64,000 nt of DNA from Emmonsiellopsis sp. PD_33. Taxonomy: Eukaryota > Ascomycota > Eurotiomycetes > Onygenales > Ajellomycetaceae. The notes beneath the pieces were generated by a model, which ran no database searches, was not told where the DNA came from, and saw only the letters and a list, made by a program, of their open reading frames with translations. Positions 24,501 through 35,986 of the stretch are shown piece after piece (within the stretch, counting starts at the first letter, position 1; each line of letters begins with the position of its first letter). The DNA is taken from contig JANTQF010000028.1 in assembly GCA_032988165.1 (NCBI GenBank), positions 124,001-188,000 on the forward strand, written 5' to 3'. The translations under genes and the position numbers were made by a program.

Positions 24501-27500
24501 ATCTACTTCATTTACGTGCCCTAGGTGGCCCAGTTGGTAACCACGTTTTTACAGGGGCCGCGGTCAGTAGAGGGCCCGTTCGCCTCGCCCATGGCCAATT
24601 TTACATATCAGCTTTCCGGGGAAAGTTTCAAGCTTGATAGTTAGGACCTCAAGGCGGAGCAGCCTATCGCTATGGTTTACTCGCGATGCGGTTTTCATGC
24701 ATGGCAGTGTGACCATGATGAATATATTTATTGAAAACAGACGGTTGGCAGAGGAACAGTCCGGCTATTCATTGGTAACTTTGATGGCTTGTTTTAGTGA
24801 AAGGGGGGTTAATGGGGTTGCTTTATTTGCTCTCAGAAATATATTCGAAACACGGCCCCCCTATTCAAAAGAAAAAAGGGGCGGCGATTGGCATGCTCGT
24901 TACAGAGCAACTTAAACGGGAACTTTTTTTGGCTTTCTGAAACGATCGAGAGATGAGAATGAGAAAAACTTATTAAAAGCAAATCTCGAACCTAGATTGG
25001 TTCTTCTTCTCGGTGGTTTAGCATAAATTCACGGTTAACCACCCCGTGCCTGCTCCCCTCTACCGGATGAACAGACCTACATCATATATGGATAGTAGAT
25101 ACTAGTCTACAAGACCACATGCTATTTGAACTTCGAAGGAACTATTCCAACCTTCCAAAAACAATGGATAAATGCAGGCAATAATAGCACTCCACATAAG
25201 ATTAAAAAGAAACTTTTTGATACATATCCAAATATGCCTCCCTCCCCACCAATTTACTTACCGTCCCGCGTCGCCGAAAGCAACCCAAATAATTCAAAAA
25301 CAAGAATTGGCTAACAACAAAACTTCGAGGCTGAGTTCCCCGTTTATCCATCTCTTTTGTTGACCGGGAGTTACCCAGATGTTCAGGTACGCCCCACAAA
25401 CATCATCACGTACAGCCATCCCGCCAGCCATCCAGCCAGCCAGCCAGCCAGTCATCACATCAGCATGCCACCAACGGACTAACGAGTTAACGGGTCCCCA
25501 ATAATTTCCTCCCCATTCGAATATGTCTGTCTACTCCGTACTGTCCAACCCAATCCATCAATTAACTCAAACCCGTTCGTGCGATTCGCGCATGGGGATT
25601 CGATTCAATTTCCTTCCCCCCCTCTCTCTCTCACCCTTTTTATCGTGTCAAACTACTCCCTCTTGCAACCTTCGACAATCTCATGTGGGAAGTCGTGTAA
25701 CATAACTAGCCATTTCTTCCCCCTCTCTCCCTGTTTCCCGGGTTCGAATATTCTCTATTCGCCAATGGCAGGTTGATGAGCTACATGTAGTGGGGAGAGA
25801 GGGGGGGGGGCGTGGTGGTGCTGGTTAAATAAGTTAACTGGTTAACCAATGAGTGAGTAGCCAGTGGTCGCGGGGGCGGTCGCCCGCGAGATCTCCCAAC
25901 CATCCATCATCGGTAAAAAAGTTATGTTATACAGGTTTCAGTCACAGGCGCTCAGGTAGTCGTCCAGTCATCATGGGGGGAAAGATCCAATCGATTCATC
26001 TATATGTCCACCATCGCCAGTTGGGGGATGTGTGAATTGGAAGGAGGAAATTAATCAATCAGGATACCGTAGAGCTATGTATATATATGTAACTATTGTG
26101 TATTTCCCCGCTTTTCGCTTTTCTTCTACGGCTTTCCTTTTCTTCCCTGTGATTAGCAAGGCAATTCTTGGGGAGGTGGCGGGGATGGGAGGGGAGACTG
26201 GGGTTCAAGAGATGCTGGCTGCAGTGCAGGAGACACAGGATGATTGATGCATGTCGTCACTCAGGGCTTTTAAGCATTATATGCAAGGGGAGGGGAAGGG
26301 TAACTAATAGATAGAAATGATAATTAAGATGCATGGGCGGGGAGAGGTCCACGAGGACGAACGGGGGGTTTGGAGAGTTTGCCGGGGAAGGGAGTGGGAG
26401 CCATGGACTGGGAGGAGGGGCATGGCATGGGAGGGATATTTATTTATTTTCTTTTTTTCGGATCCTTCACGGATTCTTCAGAAACTAATTAACCACATCC
26501 ATGGCATCGGACTTAGGTCCCTCATTGTTGCAGTGAGCCACAACCAACGGAGGAATTCGACTGGTATTATTGCGCCGCGGAAGAAGCATAGTAATTGTAA
26601 GTAATTTGTGCCTCCCCCAGTCGCTCGCGATAACGGGAGATGCCTGTCCTGACACCAATTATTAATACATGGCGGAGCAGCCAGTGCCACCGGGCTGTAC
26701 AGCCGTATGTTACAGCGGATCGTTAACTAGTCAAGCTAACTACGAGTTACGAGTCTCGCGTTCGCTTTTCGGCGGGACGACATGAGTTTTGCCAATGTCG
26801 CTAGCCACCAGTCTTCCTAGACCAAAACATAATATATTAAAAGAATGGAGCCCTTCCGCTTTCGCCTTTGGGTTCCAAGGTTATTATATAAATCCAAGAG
26901 ACCACGCTTGGAACACATACCCTGCGGGGATTGAATTATCCTGGGATAATCTCGGACAGGTTTGATGTGATGGGGAAACTGGGTGGTTATTCCGGGGCAA
27001 TATCGGGATGGCTCTTTAGGGTTGATTGGCCAGGTAAATAAATAGTAGGGACTATTATGACTCCCTTGTGAAGCCGGGACTCCGTCAGAGAAAGCATTAT
27101 CATTTCGCCAGCGAGTGATTATTTGGATATTTTCCTGGCGGGAGACGGGGGATTTCCAAGTGGTAACTAAGTAGGTTGCAAATCCCCACACCAGCACCAA
27201 TTAATTATGTAACGTAGTACACAGACATACCCAGCCATATGCTGTCCTTCCCTCGTGGGAAAAGATTTGGGGAATAAGTAATATTTGGTGAAGCAGAGGA
27301 GGTCTGAAACAAAGAAGCGGAGAGCAAATCTCAAACGAAGCAAGGGAGTCCAGCTTTGCCGTGCTTGGCTTGGCTTGCTGGGGGATGACAAGCGTCAGAA
27401 TCGAACTCTCCCGCGTTTGCAGAATGCTATTTTTTTGGGGTTCTTTAGTTTTCAATTGCCCTGTGATTTGAGGGACAAGATGAGCAGCCAATTCAAAGGC

Positions 27501-28700
27501 AGAGAATGCGGGAAGAAAAAGAAAAGAATGTAAAGGGCAACTGCAAGGGCGACTAAAAGGACCGGGGGGCTAATAATAAACAAAAGAAAGCAGGCAAATC
27601 AAGCAGATCGCTTTAGCTCCGCGATCCAGTGTATCATGATTCGTTGCTGGCCTCATCTGCCAGCAGCTTGATTAGTAAAGCAAGCTGAGGGACGACGGTT
27701 TTTCTGACTTGTGTGGACGGCTAGGTATGCAAACATTTCGCCTCTTCTTATTCAGCAGGCTCAGCTTGTGCCCTGGAGAGGATTTGGGATCTGACATCAG
27801 CCTCTCCCTCGTCTTCCTGGGGCGGGGGGGCCGATGTTCCAGCCATTGGTGGAGGCCAGGCCTTGTCTTGGTGCACAAACAAGGCTTTTGTTTCAGGGCG
27901 GACGAGGAGAGGAGGGCAAGCTAGACAATGGAGAGACACGAAGGAGCAGAGATATATAGAGACAGACAGGAGAAAGAGGGAGCCCATTGAAGGACAGGCC
28001 TGCTTTATGGCTGCTCTGCGACGTCTTTCAGCGCCTAATAGAACTAAGAATGGCTGTTCCATTCTTCCTTCTGCAGTCGAGAGATAGTTCCTTACCGTAT
28101 GTATTGTCAGCAGATATCGTACCGGCCATACGGGTAATGCCCTGTATGGTCAGTGAGGCGTATCCCGATTCGTTGCCCGCCGAACTCCAGATACGTCAAT
28201 ACAGGGCTCAGATGGGGCAGATCCCACCCGCAAAACAGCCATGTTTGACGGTGACAAACCCAGTGAGTAATGGCAGAGATGGAGGGGGGGCAGGGGAATC
28301 GAATAAATGGTGCTGCTGCTGGTGAGGGCCAGTCCATAATAATATTCCGGCGCCATGACATGTCAGCCAGATACACGGGTGCCGCGCCCTCCCTAGGCTG
28401 GTTTGGTCGACTCCATTTCTTTGTGGAACCGTTGCGAAGGGTCTGGCGCGGGCACGTTGGAGCCCAGCAAGCAACGGCCCAAACCAGCAAGCAGCCAGCA
28501 CAGCAAACATCCAGCCGGTTCTATGGTGGGCAGCGGGCAGTGGCTCGGTTGTCGTAGGAAATAGTAATACCGGTAGTGTCAGTGCCAGCCAAGTGCTGTA
28601 ATGGATGGGAGGCTTCGTGGGGGGGATGGCGGTATGTAACAGCCATACGCGTACGGTACGGATACATACCGGGCGCCATGCAGCCTGGGATTGGCAACCA
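21507..28700. other. Gene desert
   Basis: About 7 kb with only short, composition-driven frames and no protein family, rRNA or tRNA. Base composition varies: 21.9-22.8 kb is balanced, 22.8-24.4 kb is more AT-rich and CpG-poor but not CpG-free, and 25.4-28.7 kb is rich in simple sequence. It could hold non-coding transcripts or a long upstream region for the ELL gene. Nothing positive can be claimed. Confidence 0.4.
25432..25451 (+). repeat. (CCAG)5 microsatellite
   Basis: Five uninterrupted CCAG units, flanked by imperfect units (ccgccagccatccag). Short simple repeat in the gene desert; a 10-G run follows at 25801-25810. Confidence 0.9.
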
Positions 28701-29094
28701 CCGCTCCAATCGCTCTTGCCTGCCCGTCTCTCTCTCCTCAGGCGACCCCCAAGGCCCTGACGCCTTCGCTTCTTTTCTTCCTCGTCTCTCCGTCTCCGTC
28801 TCTCTCCTCCCTCTCTCCTCCCCCTCCCCCTCCGCTCCGTCTCTCGTCCTCTCTCTGCCTGTCTCCTCCCTCCTCCCTCTATGGCTGTGTCTCCCTGCTG
28901 GCCATGATCCTCTCCCTGCTGCTCCCTCGTATCCGTCAGCTCGCTCTCCCCGTCGCCCTTCGTTGCTCCCCCCACTCTACTCTCCTCCTGTGAAGGGAGC
29001 CTGCTCGATACGCCTCTACCCGCCGTCTACAAACAGAGCTGCCTCGCCAATTCTCGTCCCCTACTCCCCCTTCGTTATCTACCCTGCCCTCGAC
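28700..29094 (+). promoter_or_regulatory. Pyrimidine-rich leader of the ELL gene
   Basis: A strongly CT-rich stretch (many ctctct and cctcc runs, about 28,722-28,990) lies directly before the ATG of the elongation factor gene. CT-rich leaders around transcription starts are common in highly expressed filamentous-fungal genes. The frame is open through it, but the conserved protein begins at 29095. Confidence 0.5.
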
Positions 29095-31311
29095 ATGGCT
29101 CCACTTCTGATTCCCGAAGGCGGCCTGTGTCTGCAGAGGGCAGAGAGTCCGGCGGAGCCCACCACGGACATCTCCGCCAAACCCTCCCAGATAATGCGTC
29201 TCAATCTTGCCCAGAGCACCCTCGACGAACTTGTGGAAAGTCTGCGTAACGATCAAAAAGCCCGTATCCGTCTGGGCAAGCACCAATCGCTACACTACGG
29301 CAACAAATCACAGTCTTTCTTTTCCTCTCCCGAGCCATATCGTTCTGAGCTCTATACTTGCTCCCGTTCCTCAAAGGAAAATGCATACTTTGCTGGAGTC
29401 CTTAGTCATAAACTCGAGGTGGAGAAGGCTCGGGAAGCTACAGCGGCCACCGACGAAGCATTGGCCAACCTGGAACAGAGTCTGAAAGCTGCCGAGAAGG
29501 GCAAGGAGTCGAGGAAAACCCCGATGATCACGACTATTGACCAGATGAGGGCTCTGGGGGCCGGGGACAACCGAAGTGCAACAGGCAAGGAAGCTGCGTC
29601 CTTGGCCCGCATGCCTATGAGCAAAATCGATCTCGAGAAGGAGCGGTTCTTTAAGAATGCAGCCAATCGATCCACTCCCGCCAGCCCGGCTCTACTTGCC
29701 GCACGGTCTCCAGCATCCGCTTCCGTACTTACTCCCACTTCTGCTTCCCTGTCGCAGAACAAAGACAAAATTCGGCTCGAGGCCATTCGTGTCCCCCTAA
29801 TTCATCTGCTTGCCATCCGCCCGGTTTCTGTCAAATTCTTGTCCCAGCAGACGCGTTCGTCCCAGGAGGATTGCTCGTCGCTCGTTCAAAAATATGGCGT
29901 TGAAAGCCGAGCGGACCGGCAAAAGTTTGGTTTGAGGGATAAGGCATACAAGGATCTCGATGTCTGGAATTTCCCTTACCCGTCGCAGGACGATCGGCAG
30001 GAAGCCATTGAAAATGCCATATCGGCCTTTGACCGAATGAGGATATCGCGGCAGGATAAGCTTTGGCAGATGCTATTGCCCAAGGCTGAGAGAGGAAAGG
30101 GCAAGGTATTGTCGCGATTAAACCTCCGCACTGGCCCTGTGGGTAAAAGCGTTACCCCGCGAATCCACGTACAAGCTTCTGAGGACGTATCGAAAGATGG
30201 ATACGGAACAGGCAACGAGTCCGAACGCACCACCAACGGGGCGATGACGCCTAATCCACAAACTTCTGCGCCTACGAGACCTGGAAGTGCTGCTGCTCAA
30301 AAGAAGAAGCCGGTTGAAAAGAGCGGCCAGCCAAAACGGGCAGCCCCTAAACCTAAAAATACCACATTAACAGGAAGGGTGACCAAGAAGACGGATAAGA
30401 AACCATCAGTGAAATCAGATACTAAATCCTTCAAATCGGCTGAATTCGTCCACGACTCGGATGATGAGGATACAGAAATGGCCGATTCCCCTCCGTTGGC
30501 CTCTCCAGCGCCCAAGACCACCTCCACTACAGAGAAGCAAGCCACATCGAAAATTCCCAAAACGTCTGGAAAGAGCATTCCCCCTTCGTCGTCCGAGCCC
30601 AAGAACGTGGAATTAGACAAGGCCATCAAACCGAAGTCGCAGTCAATGAAGACAATTCCATCTACTGCCGCAACTTCTCGAACAGTTAACAGCAGCTCTC
30701 CACAGAAACCTTCACCACTTGGCTCATCGCCACCCACGAATGCCTGGGAGTTAGAAAACGGAAGTCGAACCTCCAATACGACACAATCCTCCAGCTCCTC
30801 TTCACCACTCATGACTCAGCTCCCTAGAAAAAAGGGTCCTTCCACGGCTACTGGAACCCAATCATCTAGCGTTAATGGCGACAAGAAGCCTATCCCTAAT
30901 GTGCTTAAGCGCAAAGCGGAACCTGATGCCTCCGTATCGCGCCAGTCAAGCCATGATACCAATGGCGCAACGGCCTCACGGCAAGCCAAGCCCCGCCCTG
31001 CTGTAGGCCTCAAACCCAATGGTCGAGCGGTGGAACCGAAACGACGTCGCCTTTCCAGCCCATCGAGTGGCAGCACTACAGGCAGTGCCTCCCCGCCCAT
31101 CAGTCTCGAGATACTTCGCCAGCAGCTGCGGGAGAAATCGCTGCAATTTAAGCGGTACTATGCCAAGTACCGGCACCTGCATGAGGAGATGTCAAACCAT
31201 CCCGATCCGCCTCCGAGTCAGATCAAGAAGTTGGAGCAACAGCATGAACGATTACAGAACCTGAAAACTGAGATTTGGGAAGAGGATCGGCGCCTGAGAA
31301 TGGGCCGATGA
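29095..31311 (+). CDS. ELL: RNA polymerase II elongation factor ELL
   Basis: A single exon of 738 aa. The N-terminal ELL domain includes MRLNLAQSTLDELVESLRN, KARIRLGKHQSLHYG and, about 200 residues on, a winged-helix-like block (RVPLIHLLAIRPVSVKFLSQ). The middle is a long Ser/Pro/Lys-rich disordered linker with an acidic patch (DSDDEDTEMADSPP). The C-terminus is an occludin-homology segment, ISLEILRQQLREKSLQFKRY then KYRHLHEEM, with a closing helix KLEQQHERLQNLKTEIWEED. ELL proteins suppress RNA polymerase II pausing in the nucleus, as part of a complex with EAF. The open frame extends upstream to 28576, but that part is a CT-rich leader translation, so ATG 29095 is chosen. Length and architecture fit fungal Ell1. 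Confidence 0.85.
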   Translation: MAPLLIPEGGLCLQRAESPAEPTTDISAKPSQIMRLNLAQSTLDELVESLRNDQKARIRLGKHQSLHYGNKSQSFFSSPEPYRSELYTCSRSSKENAYFAGVLSHKLEVEKAREATAATDEALANLEQSLKAAEKGKESRKTPMITTIDQMRALGAGDNRSATGKEAASLARMPMSKIDLEKERFFKNAANRSTPASPALLAARSPASASVLTPTSASLSQNKDKIRLEAIRVPLIHLLAIRPVSVKFLSQQTRSSQEDCSSLVQKYGVESRADRQKFGLRDKAYKDLDVWNFPYPSQDDRQEAIENAISAFDRMRISRQDKLWQMLLPKAERGKGKVLSRLNLRTGPVGKSVTPRIHVQASEDVSKDGYGTGNESERTTNGAMTPNPQTSAPTRPGSAAAQKKKPVEKSGQPKRAAPKPKNTTLTGRVTKKTDKKPSVKSDTKSFKSAEFVHDSDDEDTEMADSPPLASPAPKTTSTTEKQATSKIPKTSGKSIPPSSSEPKNVELDKAIKPKSQSMKTIPSTAATSRTVNSSSPQKPSPLGSSPPTNAWELENGSRTSNTTQSSSSSSPLMTQLPRKKGPSTATGTQSSSVNGDKKPIPNVLKRKAEPDASVSRQSSHDTNGATASRQAKPRPAVGLKPNGRAVEPKRRRLSSPSSGSTTGSASPPISLEILRQQLREKSLQFKRYYAKYRHLHEEMSNHPDPPPSQIKKLEQQHERLQNLKTEIWEEDRRLRMGR

Positions 31312-32788
31312 GACCATCTAAAGCAGCTGTGTACCAGTTACGGGGTTGATTATCAGGGCCATAACGCCATGCCATGACTGCTAGAGCGGGAAAGCATCTT
31401 GACAACCTAGAGTTGTTTGCCAGAGTTTGGTTTGTTGAGGTGGATTTAAACATGCTGATATATATCTGGGCTTAAAACGTTTCTTTGGCATATATGGGGC
31501 GTTGGGATTTTAGTCTGGGATATTTTTTTGCCCTTTGCTTTTCTTTTTACTATTCCAAAGACAAAGTTATTTTCAGTCACGGATCTAATAGCAGCATAGT
31601 TTGAGAGGATATGTGGATCCAGACCCCAATGTAGGAAATAATACCGAACACAATGATGAACAATGGCCAGTCAAATCCATCAAACCGCGGAAACCTGCAA
31701 GCTTTCTTTACCAACTCGTCCTCAATAGGAAAACCCGTGAAAACCGTGAATAAGCCCTGGGGCATTATCCTCCAAAACACACAAAGCTCATCCTGTTTCA
31801 TCCTTTGGGAATTTTAGCATGCAGGCTGTTTGCTGGTGTGCTGCATCCACTGGTTGATTCGCTGCCGAAAACGTGGGTGGGCGGGCGGAGGTATTGATGC
31901 GGTAAGTACTAGTAAGAAACCCGGTAATTAATACGGTGTATTGCGCGTGCTTTACTGATTATTTACAGCCAGCGCTAACTACGTCACTTTCCTGCCCTCT
32001 GGCTGGGATGTGGCTGGTGTGCGAGGAATGGGGAGCATGCAATAAACAGGGAGAAGCAGGATAGAATAAATATATATATACCTTCATTTTTTGTTTATTT
32101 TTCCCCTGCAGTTTATTAATTTTTTACTTTTTATTTTTCATATAGAGATAGAGAGCCTTTAGCAGAATTGATTTCGACGGGGTGGGTTTTTAGCTGCCTG
32201 GGTGGGCATGGCATGGGGGAGTGCTTAGCTAATAACTAACCTAACCAGCCTTGGCTAGTGCCATTATTTCCACCCCGAATGGACGTCATTGCCGAAAATA
32301 GCTCTCTTCCCCCAAGATTGAAGAGCCTCACCTCGCCTCACCAGCAGCTTCACTTCGACCAGTATCATCGGCCTCCCGTCTCTGCTGAAGGAGAGCATTG
32401 CTGCCAATTGCAGAGGCAGAAGCTCTTCTCAATCGCCTACTTCTCTCTTTTTTCTTTATTGAATAGCTTGCATTGCCAGGCGCCGGATCCGGGGCTTTTT
32501 TTTTTGGTGCTGCCGCTGTTAGTACTATTTAACACCAACCACCCCGTCCCTAGCGAGCTGCTGGCGGTGGTCCCGTGGGTTGATAGTTTGTGTGTTGCAG
32601 GGGAGCTTGCGAGGTAAGTTGGCGTTTGTGAGTAGGGGTAGTTGGCTACCGCATTGACTGGAGATTGTATATGCTAATAGCTGCATGGCGGTGCCCAGCG
32701 TTAAGTGCCACGGTTGTATAGAATCTGCCCGCTTCGATATTATTTTTCGCCCTTCTGCCCTCTGCACGGCCTGCAGTAGTCAGGCGGA
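31312..32788. other. Intergenic region
   Basis: About 1.5 kb between two plus-strand genes. It holds the 3' UTR of ELL, AT-rich tracts near 32.05-32.15 kb and the promoter of the DUF155 gene. Only one short candidate ORF (31577-31801, minus) is worth listing. Confidence 0.4.
31577..31801 (-). CDS. Possible small membrane peptide (74 aa)
   Basis: An ATG-started frame of 74 residues ends in a hydrophobic helix (DWPLFIIVFGIISYIGVWIH) with a short tail. It is not recognised as any family and lies antisense to the ELL 3' region. Chance ORFs of this length are common, so this is only a candidate. Confidence 0.15.
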   Translation of the reverse strand: MKQDELCVFWRIMPQGLFTVFTGFPIEDELVKKACRFPRFDGFDWPLFIIVFGIISYIGVWIHISSQTMLLLDP

Positions 32789-35069
32789 ATGTCTTATACA
32801 GGAGGAGGGGGCCCCGGTAGCGGGAAAGGGAAGCGCAATCCAACAGTTCTTGTAGGTTCCTATTCTTTCTTTCCAGACTGCAGTTGTCATTATATTTGCC
32901 CCAATTCAATGGTGACTGAAGCTAAGTGGATTTTTTCTTAAAAAACCCAGGTCACCGATTCTCGCGACCCCCCACCCAGCCAAAGGCGCGGTTATTTGCA
33001 AAGAAACCCATCATCCCGCCTCGTCACAGTCGACAATGTCCTCCAATACACATCTGACATACCCTCAATGCAACAACGACTCCCACCACCCGGCTTTCGA
33101 GCACGAGCTCGCAGACTGGGCGGGCCCAGCTCGGGAGGAAATGTAACTGGTGCAAGTGAGCTAGGTGGATCGAGCGGGATGGATTCGAGACTTCGAACCG
33201 TAGGCCGGCTAGCGGCCCTACCGCACTTACCGCCCCGGTCGACAAAAGTCAGTGAGAAGCTGGTCCTGTTACCGGAAACCGTCCAGGAGGAGGGGGAGTT
33301 GGAAGAAGGCGAGGAGGGCCTTGAAGGGTACGACGGTGCTGTTGATGAGGAACCCGGGCTTAGAACACGGGAGATTCCGGCTGCAGAGCGCGCGCGGCGC
33401 ATGGTTGCTAAGCAGCGCCATCAGCGCATTCGGGATTTCGATGAGGATAATGAGGCCGCACCGCTGCTTGCGGAGGAGGAGCGGATGAAGCGCCGCCGCG
33501 TGCCTGCTGAGAAGGCGAAGAGTTATGCGGAGCGGTTACCCAAGTCTCATCGGGCCAAAAAACTTCCTCGTGTCACGGCGTATTGTACCGCTCAGGGATA
33601 TAAGATGAGTGCTACGGCGATGTTTGTGAAGGAGCACCATGGGGCAAGGACGAAGCTATACGATGACTGCCTATATACGGCATATCATCTTCCGTTGTTA
33701 CCGGGGAGGGGTGGATATAGGATTCGGAGTAGTCCGGTTTTGAAGAGTGCGGGAGGGAAGGCGGTATTGGATGAGGAGATTGAGCGGAATGAGCGGAGGG
33801 ATTACCATGAGGAATACTCTTCTATGGAGGAGGAGCATTCCGTGAGGGCTCGTTCCAGAGATGGGGAGGGAGCTGATCATCGGAGTGCTGAAAGTGAAGG
33901 ACACGATGAGAACCAAAGAGAGACGAATGGCGCTGAAACCCTTCATGATCGTGAAGATCAACAAAACGGCGCACACAAGAATGCACAGATGCCCGCTGGG
34001 TCCATTTCCATAGCCACAATCCCACCCAACGCCCTCACCTTCGCCGAAATGTTCGTCTTCAGCTACGGCGTCGTCGTCTTCTGGAACTTCACGGAACGCC
34101 AGGAAAAAGATGTCCTCGCTGACCTTGCATTCTCCTCTGCATCTACCAAAATTCACGGCACCGTTCCCATCCCGCTCGCCACCGCACCGTTACCGGAAGA
34201 AGACTTTGAAACTGAAGAATTCCACTTCGAATACTCAACGGAGATCTCGCGACCGCGTGTTTATAACGATATGATTACGTTGCGTAGTGGCGATCATATG
34301 ATTAAATTGGCCATCAGCCATGGGATAGCGCAGAGCACCAAGCTGAGTTTCTTCGAGGAGGTAATGGCTAGGCAAATGGCGGAGGCAAAGGATGTCCCCA
34401 GGCGGTTGGCGTTGACCGGCCATCTAGGGATGAAGAGAGAGGAGGTGTTTCGGATCCTGGGCAAGTTGTTTAAGAGTCGGGTTGAGGTCAATTTGTGTAA
34501 GTTATTATCAGACCAGACCAGATGGTGCGGATTTTGTTCACTTTCAGATACCATCTTCTGGTTCTTTCCTTCTCCCAATATCAAATATCCCTCTGACACT
34601 GAACGAGAGCTAACCTGATTTACCAGCCTCCAATATGCTCGACGTGCCCTCCTTTTTCTGGGACAGTGAACCTACCCTTCACCCCCTATACATCGGTGTA
34701 CGCGAATATCTCGAAATTAAACCTCGCATTCAAGTGCTGAACGAGCGTTGCCGCGTCTTCCTCGACCTGGCGGAAATTCTATCGGATTCGATTGCTGATA
34801 ATAAAATGTCACGTAAGTTTGAGCTAGCCTTTCATACATAGCCAAAGCCGTCGACTCCTTCTTTTTCCCCTTTTTTATAACTAGGGCTAATATTATTATA
34901 TTAAACAGGACAAACGTGGATCATCATTGTCCTAATTGCAATATCGATTGTCGTCACCATTTCGGAAGTCATTTTGCGTTTCGGGATCTTGTCGGCCAGG
35001 TCGTCAGCAACAGCTCGGCCTTCGAAGATGGTGTCGGATCCCAGCCTTGGTTCCGGGGGGATGCTATAA
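32789..35069 (+). CDS. RMD1/RMD8-type DUF155 membrane protein
   Basis: Exons 32789-32851, 32951-34496, 34627-34812 and 34909-35069 encode 651 aa; introns are 99, 130 and 96 nt, all GT-AG. The start MSYTGGGGPGSGKGKRN is the ATG of a short first exon; the second exon's open frame has no suitable ATG of its own. A disordered basic/acidic N-terminus precedes TKVSEKLVLLPE, then KLPRVTAYCTAQGYKMSATA and KLYDDCLYTAYHLPLLPG. The DUF155 core (about 370-590) shows FAEMFVFSYGVVVFWNF, SHGIAQSTKLSFFEEVM and, across a junction, NMLDVPSFFWDSEP. The last exon supplies the C-terminal membrane helix (WIIIVLIAISIVVTISEVIL). The family comprises yeast Rmd1/Rmd8 and animal RMND1, tail-anchored organelle proteins. 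Length favours the RMD8 branch but I cannot separate the two. Confidence 0.85.
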
Positions 35070-35986
35070 TCTAGGCCTACGCTTTTCAAAAAGGGCAATT
35101 TGGGAGACTATGTATTAATTAGCCACGGGTCCCTCTTTTACCCGCTTTATCTATCACACTGTGATATCTGCATGCGCTGCTGTATGTAAAATACGGAATT
35201 ACGCTAATCTACTCGAGAGTGAAGATTTGCCATCTGGACATACCAATCTACACTTGCACAACCTCTATCATAAAAGCCAGCTATAGAGAGTTGAAAATAA
35301 TATATAACCTCTATATATATATCAAGCCGTATGCAAACCATCTAATAACCCGCCCATTGAGAATCCCATCCCGTTCAACCGAAGCCAACCCAGCTCCGGG
35401 GTTTTACACAATCTGCGCGCGGTCCTTCCCGTCCCTGCCCTACCATACCCTACCCTACCCTACCATACCTTACCCATCCATCCATCCCAAACGATACACC
35501 AGAATCAAAGCAAGGAAAAACAAACAAATAGAAATATAACAAGCAAAAGAAAGAAAAGAAAAAGCAATCAACAAGCCAGGTAACAGAAAAAAAAAAAAAA
35601 AAGAGAGGAAGAATTGACGAGACAAAACGGTTAATGATAATAATAGTAGAAATAGAAATAATACGCATTTTTTTTTAACAAAAGCCAAGCGCAAATTCCA
35701 TAGAATGATAAAAGAGGAGCGAAGTATGTAACGTGATTAAAACATAATGATGGATAAATATATAGGGGGAGAAAACGAGGTATTCTTACAGTGTAGATAC
35801 ATAAAAAAAAAGAATAAAGACTGTTGCCAGTTCATGAGAGGGTATCTATAGATTTAAAAAAAAATGCAAAAGGAAAAATCTCCAAATAGGGAAAAGGAGA
35901 ACGTAGAAGGAAAATCCGCTACGCCTGCACAGTTTGTTCGCGCGACAATTTCCTTTTCCTTTCTTTTCGGGGGGGGGGGGCCATAT
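35070..35986. repeat. Convergent intergenic region rich in simple repeats
   Basis: It contains TACCC/TACCA pentamers at about 35440-35475, TCCA repeats, an A16 run at 35587-35602, further A-rich tracts and a G10 run near 35971. It separates the 3' ends of the DUF155 and C2H2 genes. No gene is supported. Confidence 0.7.

Noticed and set aside
24530..24600. tRNA-like A box (tggcccagttgg) near 24,531
   Set aside because: The expected B box is poor (cgttcgcctcg) and no acceptor stem or cloverleaf could be drawn.
28576..29094. Upstream extension of the ELL reading frame by 173 residues
   Set aside because: The sequence is a CT-rich leader giving Ser/Pro/Leu low complexity; the conserved protein starts at 29095.
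30297..30812. Minus-strand frame of 171 residues
   Set aside because: Shadow of the Ser/Pro/Lys-rich ELL linker on the other strand.
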